Source of the DNA: Globodera rostochiensis
Lineage: Eukaryota > Nematoda > Chromadorea > Rhabditida > Heteroderidae
Assembly: GCA_018350325.1 (NCBI GenBank)
Contig: JAEVLN010000003.1
Span: forward strand, 2,695,978 to 2,759,977
Reading direction: 5' to 3'
Length of the DNA stretch: 64,000 nt
Of this stretch, positions 56,280 to 64,000 are shown piece by piece. The first letter of the stretch is position 1. Each line of letters starts with the position of its first letter. The position numbers and the translations under genes were made by a program. The notes below the pieces were generated by a model that saw only the letters and a list, made by a program, of their open reading frames with translations, ran no database searches and was not told the origin of the DNA.

Positions 56280-57732
56280 ATGGCAGCCAAATTCATTCGT
56301 CTTTTACATTCGACACGAAATATTTCCACTTCGTGCCGCAGAGGCAGCGAATTGCGTGAGTTATGGAGAATGGACAAGCGGAACCCGTTTCTCGAGATAC
56401 CCGAGGCGTGGGTCACTTCTCTCGACGAGGTTGAGCAGCGAAACGATGGGATATTCCAACTCCATCCTGGCACGTCTAATTCGCCAAAATTTTTTACTTT
56501 AATCACAAAAATTTAAAATTCAGACATTTTTCGCGTCCGACCTCGAATAGATTTGCTACAACAAAATATCACATGGTTTTTTTTGTTGTTGATTTTTGTA
56601 TATTATATTCAGAATACATTTTTAAAATGTTAAGGCAAGAAACGTATCGAAATTTGACGTTGACCAAAATGTTGACCCGCGCGGAAATGCCGGGCGGAGG
56701 GAGAAAGCCGTGGCCTCAAAAGAAGCAAGGCAGACATCACGCAGGAAGGTCGACATTTTTAGCCTCATACGATGGCGTTCAATCGTTTTAGTAGTTTTTG
56801 AATTGTGCCAATAAATCTTGTTGCCAGGGGAAAAAATTGTCTAAAATTTTTTAAAAAAATCGGTGTAAGAACCAGGAACGTAGCTAGAAAAAAATTTCGG
56901 AGGGGGTAATTGGTGAGGGTCCAGAAGAGGCCCGGCGGTGCCGAGAACCATTTGTCCTCCCCGACTGGGTGTGAAAGTTTTGGCTACTACCTATTCATTT
57001 TCTGGCATTCCGATTGTATTTCCGAAAGAAAATGAGTGGGAATCGGTCGTCGCGGCACAAATATTTGGTCTTTAATTTTAAGCATTCGTTCGCCGCATTT
57101 CATCCGCGGCGGTTTTGCGCACGGAGTTCGCGGCCCATGCACAAAGTTCTTTATGTTGCCGGAGCCAACTCGACTGCACGGTCTCAGAACTGCATTGACC
57201 ATTAAACACGTTCAAGACGACCTCGTCATTGTGGACGACTTCGAGACGTTAGCTAGTCCAGATCCGCAAGTTGGTTTTAAAAAGAAAACTAAACAATTTT
57301 TACAACCCATTCAGTTTTTGCAAGATTTGGCCGATGCACGCAATTGGGGCTACTCAGTGTTATTTGTGGACCTGTAAGTTATTGCACATGTTTCGATTAG
57401 TGCGGATTTTGCCCGTTTCTTCAACGATCACTTAACCATTTTCTCTCATTTTAAGTTCTGCAGACAAAGTCGCCATAAATTTGACGGAGGCCATCAATCA
57501 AATTCCGTCATTCAATGTTTTGCCGTTGTATGGTCTGAACTGCTACAGCATCGTTAAGCATCATACGTTGGTTTTGTCCAAACGAGTTGTTGAGGCGTTG
57601 GAGCGGAGGATTTTGGAGCACTTGCACAAGGCCGGTGCGCACAACAAGCAGTACCGATACATGGACTACAAGCAGAAGATCCTTGCGGAAGGCGAACACG
57701 AAGAAGACGCGATCTACCCGCCATTTGTCTGA
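56280..57732 (+). CDS. mrpl-4: Mitochondrial large-subunit ribosomal protein uL4m
   Basis: Exons 56280-56469, 56524-56575, 56635-56748, 57083-57269, 57315-57373 and 57456-57732, all in phase. The N-terminus MAAKFIRLLHSTRNISTSCR is Arg/Ser-rich without acids, as expected of a mitochondrial targeting peptide. Family features: IPEAWVTSLDEVEQR, the core KMLTRAEMPGGGRKPWPQKK with GRHHAGSIRSPHFIRGG, RTALTIKHVQDDLVIVDDF, NVLPLYGLNCYSIVKHHTLV. It binds the large-subunit rRNA at the exit tunnel of the mitoribosome. Intron 1 is GC-AG (ctg|gcacgt). Intron 4 is only 45 nt and in frame without a stop, so its retention would add 15 residues; family alignment favours splicing it out. The 334-bp intron 3 contains a ggcggtgccga fragment like the palindrome in the TIR elements. 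Confidence 0.93.
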
Positions 57733-57887
57733 TAGCTCATTTTTGTTATAAACTGATAAAAAAAGGATTCTTACGTACTTTTAAATAATTAAACTGTTTG
57801 GTGGCGCATGCCCTTGTTTGTTATTCAAACGATTCTCGTGATTTAAATTTTGATTTTGTTGATCCCACCCGAAGAACATTCTGCAAA

Positions 57888-59658
57888 ATGGGTAATATTT
57901 TGCGGAAGAAAAGACCACCGAGTGAGGAACTGGATGAACTTGTGCTGCAGATAAGGGAGTTGGATGCGCAGCTGAAGCAACTTTTTACTGATCGTGCGGG
58001 GTGAGTCGCTTCATGTACTATTTGAACCCTTTCAGCTTTTATTAAATTGTGGGTCAAAATCTGCTTGTGCAGAGCTGGTAGTGTTCAGCCCGTTACTTGG
58101 CAGAATGTTCATGTTTGGTTTCATAATTGTGTCCTTGTGCTTGTTGTTTGTCCTCTATTTCTTACATTTAAAGCGCTTTACGTTGGCTGAACTGGTTCTC
58201 CATCGTCGTTGTCGGGGCTCTGAGCGCGTTCTACTGGCTGCAGCACGGACCTTTGAGAAAGCGGCTGTTTTCCGTCGCTTCCGTTTGCATTTGCGGCGGA
58301 TTGGTTTTCTTTTTGCTGCGCTATCTGATCGTTTCCATCTACGATTTTTTCATTGCGAAAAAGAAGAGGAGCATTCAATTCTTCACCGAGCGAAAGTTGA
58401 ACATCATTGAGAACGTGAAGGAGACCGAGAAGTACAATGTGGCCAAGGAACTGATCAAAAAGTACGGCGGAGGAGCGGACGCGGAGTTATTGGCGGACGG
58501 AAGCCCAAATTGCCGCAAAAATGGACAAAAGCGTGCCAAGGAGGAGCAACAATTTGCATTAACATCGTCCAACAACGGCACCCCAAACAACGGGAGGAAA
58601 ATGTTTCCGGTGCAAAACAACACGCCGACGCCGGTCCCCCCGAAGATCCCGAAGCTTTATGAAATGCAGGAGACGTTGAATCGCCCGATGACACCGTATC
58701 GAGCTCCCGTTCGGCCGTTCATCGAGCAAAGCCGAACGCCAGTGGGTATCAGTTTTCGACTTTTTGTTTCTTTTATTTGTTATGTAATTTGTCCCCAACT
58801 GATCACAGATCGCATTTTGGACTTTTTGATGGGCGAAAGCATCAACAATCGGTCGGTCTGTTGTTTGGCAACTTTGTGGGGGGGGGGAAGGTCGAATGCG
58901 TGCGTGATCAAACCAATGTTCCGACGTTTTTAAGCTATGCACTGATCTGCTCCAATTGCCATTCGCACAACGGCATGGCATTTCAGGAGGAGTTCGAGAG
59001 CATCTCCTTCTTCTGCTTCAAATGCAATTATTTCAATCCGTCCAAAAATGAACTCAAAGTGCGCTCACTGCATTTGTCACCGCCTCCCACCGGCGGCACG
59101 GGGCTTATGCCCTTCAGAAACTTCATTGGCAACGAAAACACCGATGAAAGTACCGAAAATGAGGGCGGATCTGAGCGTCGACCGTCGACGATCAGTCTTC
59201 AGAGTGGTCATTTTTATACATCTTTGTTCTACCATCGGTCATTAAAAAACCGGCCTTTTCGGTCATGCACACATGGATTGATTATTGTTGTTCCACAAAA
59301 CTGAGGTCGTCAAACTGTCCGGTTCCATGTGGGTGTGCAGGGGGAAAAGTAGTGCCCGGTTGGGATTTTTACGGAATCCCGGCGTCGTGTAGCGTTTAAG
59401 CTACCGGGATTTTTTAACACGATCCCGGTCTAAGAGACTTTTTTGTAGTCCCGGTATTTCGTATTTTGCCGGACACTAGGGAGAAGTGAGCCGCCAATTC
59501 GAGTCTAATCTTTCTCTTTCTAAGCCTAAAGGCCTAACACTAATTTGGAATAATCGACAACTACTGAACTCATTTTATCTTTAATCGTTTCAGAAGACGA
59601 ACCGGAGCTGCTGCAGCAACAGCAACAGCACTCATCCACGACGGGTAACGAGGAATAA
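57888..59658 (+). CDS. lnp-1: Lunapark, ER three-way-junction protein
   Basis: Exons 57888-57993, 58073-58142, 58174-58745, 58809-58851, 58935-59194 and 59594-59658; phases agree, but the first three junctions are chosen by phase. MGNILRKKRPPSEELDELVL matches the family start, with Gly2 for myristoylation, followed by a coiled coil. Two TM segments come next (LLGRMFMFGFIIVSLC; SVCICGGLVFFLLRYLIVSI), then KLNIIENVKETEKYNVAKEL, a Pro-rich stretch, VDRILDFLMGESINNRYALI and the zinc finger C-x2-C...C-x2-C in CSNCHSHNGMAFQEEF and CFKCNYFNPS. The tail ends EPELLQQQQQHSST. Lunapark stabilises junctions of the tubular ER network. The G-run at about 58879-58887 is in intron 4. Confidence 0.9.
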
Positions 59659-60016
59659 ACAACGAATCTCACTTGTGCATACACACCACACACACACACT
59701 GTTCACAGTTTTGACCATTTTTGTCGTCAATCACAAAAAGTGCTTTCCTTTCATTTTATTCATCCACCGAAAGAACCCCGCAAGTTGCATCAACCATAAT
59801 TGCCAGTAACACTCATCGCATCAATATGCGCGCATAATCCTCGTACATTTCCGTGTTTGGCCCAATCGTCCGTTTGTCCTCTTCCCTTCCCTTCTTTTTC
59901 ATCGTCTTCTCTTCCCGAATCGAATGAACTCGAACTTGTTCTTTCGTTTCACCGTGAATTTGGGGACGATGGGAGCTGAAACTACTCAATTCTTTTTTGA
60001 ATATTCTTTATTAACC
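59659..60016. other. Convergent 3' spacer
   Basis: AT-rich sequence between the lnp-1 stop (+) and the stop of the small secreted peptide (-). A short acacac run near 59687-59698. No gene seen. Confidence 0.55.
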
Positions 60017-60630
60017 TCAACAATTTAATTTACCATCTCTGTACGTTTGAAGGAGCTCAAGTGCACCTGAAGAAATTAAAGATGGTTTTGTGTGTTCAAT
60101 TTAATAATTATTGGCCAGTCAAAATATTGTTCTCGACAAAGGGCCGACGCTTTTTCGAACTCGAAAGAATGGAAAAAGGCACAATTTTAAATTGTAGGAC
60201 AATTTTTTGCAACAAATAGACCAAAAATATGGTTCAAGAATAGCAATTTTAAATCTGGATTGAGCTTAACTCACCCAAAAGTCGGGATTCCATTTTGTCG
60301 ATGACTTCCCCATCAACTCCGTTCATTGGTCGGTCGTTTACTCGTTCTGCGTTACCAAAATCTCGCTCAACTAACAAGTGAAAAATGTGAGTTAAATATA
60401 GGACCCAAGAGAGTTGTTTATGTGTGCCAAGAGGAGGAATTGGTGCCAAAGCACAGGCAATTGAGGGCATTTGTCTTGGACTGCTCCAAACCCCCCCCCC
60501 CCCCCACCCAAAGCTCAAAAACTGCACCGAGCAAATGCGCATTCTGTGCATTCGTTTTGACACCCGACAGCATCAGAAGCGCTGTGGCCAATGTGACCAG
60601 AAGGAGTGCAGTCGGAATTTGTTGGATCAT
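60017..60630 (-). CDS. Small secreted peptide precursor, 82 aa
   Basis: Minus-strand exons 60630-60528, 60370-60275 and 60066-60017. All junctions are GT-AG and the phases match (1, 1). The protein opens MIQQIPTALLLVTLATALLM, a strong signal peptide, probably cleaved after NAQN or nearby. The mature part of about 50 residues contains ERDFGNAERVNDRPMNG, EVIDKMESRLLGG and ELLQTYRDGKLNC, with one terminal cysteine. The first intron carries a 15-C run on the plus strand. I do not recognise the family. A neuropeptide-like or effector-like role is possible from size and secretion alone; no dibasic cleavage or amidation site is evident. Confidence 0.55.
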
Positions 60631-61543
60631 TTTGGTCGTCTTGCTGCTTCTTTTCAGTTTAGCACGAGTGGGGGGTTGGCACTGTAATTTAAGCGGTGAA
60701 CGATCGGGCAAAAAAAAGTGTTTTCTTTGTTGGCGTTTTGTGTGTAAAAACGAAAATGCCGTCCGTCCGCTTTTTGGTCGGTCGCGATCTTTTCTGGGCA
60801 GATGAAAAATTGTTCTCGTTTTCGTCGGTTGCTTACACAAAATGTGGGCAATGGAGCGGACAATGACAAAGGGTCCAATTTTGGAAGGACCATTCATCCT
60901 CCTCTGTGCTGTGGCTCACTCCAAAAGTTAATGGGGGGATGGGAGGGGAGGGGCTGTGGCACAGCTTCGCCCGGGGGCGACTTCCTTCCCGCCCCCCCCC
61001 CACTTTTTATCTGTCGTTGTTGTTGGGGCTGATGGATGTGGTGGTGGTACACACTCCCAGCATCATTTTTGGTCATCGTCATCCGATTCCCCACCAACAT
61101 TGTCATCATCCGTCCCCGCGGGGAAGGAAGGGGCGTGGGGAGAGGCTCGGAAGCAAAATCTGGCAGTGGGCAAATTCGGCACCGGCACACATAAAAGAAG
61201 CCGGAACAACAATGGACGAATGGAGTGGAAGAGACAAATCGCCCATTCGCGTTTTACCGCTCAATTAGCAGCACTGCGTGTGTTGGTTGGCCGCCCTAAT
61301 GACTGTTTGTTGGTAACTTTTGCATGGCACATCAACCAGCACCGATGGACGGACTGGACTGACTGACTGACGGAGGCTTGTGATGCGGCGCCGAAGTGAA
61401 TGGACGGCGAGAACAATGGGCTGAAAATTGTTTCTTTTACTGCCAAAGGCATCGTATTGCCAAAGAATGGGAAAAGAAGCGGAGGATTCTCACAATCCAG
61501 GGCTGCAACGAGACAAATGCTTTTTCATTGGGCTGGTTGTTAC
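60631..61543. other. Spacer upstream of the secreted peptide gene
   Basis: No gene supported. G/C runs at about 60930-60952 and 60992-61003. Probably contains the minus-strand promoter of the 82-aa peptide gene. Pro- and Gly-rich open frames here look like composition effects. Confidence 0.45.
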
Positions 61544-61682
61544 TAGTGATGCACGAGAGACTCGGTCTCGACTCGAGAAAAGTCTCGGGTTTTTTGGGTC
61601 TCGGTCTCGAGTCTCGGGGTCAAGTCTCGGTCTCAAGTCTCGGGGTCAAGTCTCGGTAAATTTTGGATCTCGTGCATCACTA
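61544..61682. mobile_element. hAT-like MITE, TAGTGATG-CGAGA family (139 bp)
   Basis: Ends tagtgatgcacgagagac and tctcgtgcatcacta are inverted repeats; the flanks 61536-61543 and 61683-61690 are both gttgttac (perfect 8 bp). The interior is tandem gtctcggtctcgagtctcgg-like units. Relative at 15517-15614. Confidence 0.85.
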
Positions 61683-61899
61683 GTTGTTACGTACAAAAAT
61701 TTTGACCGGGAGAAAGAAAAATTCTTTCGCCGTATGATTTGTCACTCAACTCCTCTCACAGTCAGAGGATGCATCCGTCGGAACTGTTTGTTTCAGTTGC
61801 ATTGTCCCCGAACCGTTTGAACCCGCTCCAATCAAAAGCGACCTGAAATGATGCATTTAAAGTAAAGTACAGTAGCTTTAATTTGCGTTTATGAACGCG

Positions 61900-62710
61900 T
61901 GATTCGACACTCGCCTATTGCTACTGGGTGTTGTCCCGCCGAACTCCTCCAATTGTTTATCGGTATGCCAATGGCTTCTGTGCTTACAAATTAGTCAACC
62001 CGTTCATTGTTTCTCATCCGCTGAAGCAATTCATCGCTCTCACGCCGCTGCGAATGCTCCGGCAGATGCCAAATTGCGCTCGATGGTGGCCTTTGGACTG
62101 AATGAGCAGGTGGTAAACGGCAGGGATGTAACCGGATGCCGGATATTTTGGGTGCGGATGCCGGACTTTTTTAGCATTTGTTTCCGTTAAAAGTGCCTCT
62201 GGATTCGCATTATATGGCCGCCTCCTCCTCCTGTTCGAGTGGTTTTCTTCTATTTGTGCTCATTTCGTTCCGTCTTAACAAAAGTGTCTTCACTTGTGGT
62301 TCAACATCTTCTGCTTTCATCATGGGCAAGACGTACTCCGACAACGACACTTCCGTTCCTGGTCTTTCATTCGTTCACCCGCCGCACAACAGATTAGTCA
62401 TTTTGTCCGCACAAATTCAGCCCATTGATTTCTCTGACTCATTTTTTAGATATGCTGTGAACTTAAACTGCTCGCTCAGTTTGCGTTCAGCCTGGACGTC
62501 AACTCGGAGCTGGTCAGCGCAGAAGAATTGGCCCGGAGTGCAGCAGCGGGGATGGCCAAACTTTGCATTGAGAAAGAAGCGGGGACGAAAAGCGGGAGGA
62601 CGACGCCGCTCATTTTTTGCCTTAGTGTTTGCCAATATTTCCCGGCTAAAGTGTCATTTACCGGTGTAAATGTTTTCGGTCGAATCATACACCAATCGAC
62701 TCCACTCTAA
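61900..62710 (+). CDS. Weak exon candidates of an unidentified gene
   Basis: Two stretches look coding. About 62040-62109 reads NAPADAKLRSMVAFGLNEQ and ends at a good donor (cag|gtggta). 62452 to about 62590 follows acceptor tttttag and reads FAFSLDVNSELVSAEELARS, AAAGMAKLCIEKEAGTKSG. Between them PLDSHYMAASS (about 62194) may be a further exon. I could not build one phased model and do not recognise the protein. A truncated CAG-GATGTAACCGG MITE sits at 62121 in the first intron. Confidence 0.3.
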
Positions 62711-62765
62711 GCCTAACGCACGAATCTGCAAAAATTTTTGCGCGGAAAGCACTTTGAAGCAAGTT

Positions 62766-63299
62766 ATGAGCCCAGGACTGAAGTGTCTTTTTCAGTGAGG
62801 ACTCAGTTGCCCACTGATTAAAAATGGGAAAAATCACTCATAGAGGCCTTCAAAATTAGGAACAAATTGATAGAAAATAAAAATTGAGAATTTAAAATGG
62901 TTTTTGAATCGGTTTAAAATTTTGAAAATTAAGGAAAAACGACTTTTGAGTAACAAAAAGACGGATATAATAATGAAAGGCCGTGTAACGGCCCGCCAAC
63001 AGTGAGCATTCGATGACGGAGCAAGTAGTGGGGCGAGACGGAGGGCGGAGGAAGAAATCTGACGAGCGCCACTGGGGGGCGAGCGCGCGGGGATCCGCGG
63101 AGCGGGCGCGCGCGAGACCCCCAGCCGGGTCACGCGCGGACTTCTTCCGGAGCCCGGAGTCTCGCCCCACCTACTGGCCGCCGTAGTCGAGTGTGCGGTA
63201 CTTTGGCTGCTATTTTCCACCTTACTGTCTAAATTTCCCCTTATTTTTAATCCGTGGACAACTGGGTCCCCACTGAAAAAGACACTTCAGTCCCGGGCT
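62766..63299. mobile_element. TIR element (about 534 bp) with long terminal repeats
   Basis: Left gagcccaggactgaagtgtc (continuing tttttcagtgaggac-cagttg) and right gacacttcagtcccgggctc are inverted repeats of about 45 bp. The interior holds a GC-rich block (63060-63180) with ggatccgcgg and gcgcgcgcg. No target duplication recognised; the right end abuts the 142-bp satellite. Confidence 0.75.
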
Positions 63300-63301
63300 C
63301 A

Positions 63302-64000
63302 GAGTTTATAGGATGCAAAGAAGCGCATGTGTGGAAACTATAAGCTTTTTATATGGACCAGAAGAATTCTAGGTGGTTGTCTGTAATGTCTAACAATTAT
63401 GCATTATACTCAACTAAATATACGAATACTGTTAAATAACAAAGAGTTTATAGGATGCAAAGAAGCGCATGTGTGGAAACTATAAGCTTTTTATAGGGAC
63501 CAGAAGAATTCTAGATGGTTGTCTGTAATGTCTAACAATTATGCATTATACTCAACTAAATATACGAATACTGTTAAATAACAAAGAGTTTATAGGATGC
63601 AAAGAAGCGCATGTGTGGAAACTATAAGCTTTTTATATGGACCTGAAGAATTCTAGGTGGTTGTCTGTAATGTCTAACAATTATGCATTATACTCAACTA
63701 AATATACGAATACTGTTAAATAACAAAGAGTTTATAGGATGCAAAGAAGCGCATGTGTGGAAACTATAAGCTTTTTATATGGACCAGAAGAATTCTAGGT
63801 GGTTGTCTGTAATGTCTAACAATTATGCATTATACTCAATTAAATATACGAATACTGTTAAATAACAAAGAGTTTATAGGATGCAAAGAAGCGCATGTGT
63901 GGAAACTATAAGCTTTTTATAGGGACCAGAAGAATTCTAGATGGTTGTCTGTAATGTCTAACAATTATGCATTATACTCAATTAAATATACCATACCATT
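63302..64000 (+). repeat. 142-bp satellite, at least 4.9 units
   Basis: gagtttataggatgcaaaga recurs at 63302, 63444, 63586, 63728 and 63870, exactly 142 bp apart, and the array runs to the window end. Units are over 95 percent alike. Units 2 and 5 share tatagggacc and ctagatgg; units 1, 3 and 4 have tatatggacc and ctaggtgg, so variants are ordered rather than random. AT-rich, no reading frame. Confidence 0.95.

Noticed and set aside
60249..60563. 104-codon minus-strand frame as one exon
   Set aside because: Only 60370-60275 fits in phase with the signal-peptide exon and the last exon; the rest lies in the first intron.
63302..64000. Spaced repeats as a CRISPR array or rDNA spacer
   Set aside because: The whole 142-bp unit is repeated, with no unique spacers; no rRNA sequence nearby.

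Overview
The window is a gene-dense piece of a nematode nuclear genome. The genes are unmistakably nematode or metazoan: a COE/EBF factor (unc-3), a cytoplasmic intermediate filament with lamin-type rod and tail, a patched-related protein, cytoplasmic dynein heavy chain (dhc-1), mitochondrial uL4m and Lunapark. Introns are mostly 45-100 nt, several are GC-AG, and spacers are full of long G or C homopolymers. A high share of GC-AG introns is known from potato cyst nematodes, so I infer a plant-parasitic tylenchid of the Globodera/Heterodera type. The species is not proven by the sequence.

Layout. 1-2.3 kb: a partial 3' gene end and a 78-aa secreted protein (+). 3.3-4.3 kb: a purine-rich 37-bp minisatellite. 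5.1-10.3 kb: unc-3 (+, 14 exons). 12.5-15.9 kb: intermediate filament gene (+, two alternative first exons). 18.3-18.7 kb: CT-rich tract. 18.9-25.8 kb: patched-related gene (+, 19 exons, 1013 aa) with an unrelated minus-strand gene nested in its 1.3-kb penultimate intron. 26.2-29.5 kb: minus-strand SBK-like kinase whose catalytic motifs are degraded (pseudokinase). 30.2-30.8 kb: two minus-strand exons of unknown function. 31-33.4 kb: spacer dominated by poly-C. 33.4-35.2 kb: two-TM protein with a 36-Gln tail (+). 35.45-53.03 kb: dhc-1 (-), with a 1.28-kb hAT-like insertion in its last intron. 53.3-54.4 kb: two nested TIR elements. 54.9-55.4 kb: small basic repeat protein (+). 56.3-57.7 kb: mrpl-4 (+). 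57.9-59.7 kb: lnp-1 (+). 60.0-60.6 kb: 82-aa secreted peptide (-). 61.9-62.7 kb: weak exon candidates. 63.3 kb to the end: 142-bp satellite running off the window.

The genes are mostly independent housekeeping, neuronal or cytoskeletal loci. I see no operon and no multi-gene system that acts as a unit. What stands out is the mobile-element layer: at least five TIR families, several copies with perfect 8-bp target duplications (hAT-like), mostly in introns, once at a splice donor and once in coding sequence of the kinase, plus a palindromic motif shared by two otherwise different elements. Exon boundaries were read by eye from splice signals, codon phase and protein similarity; there is no transcript evidence.
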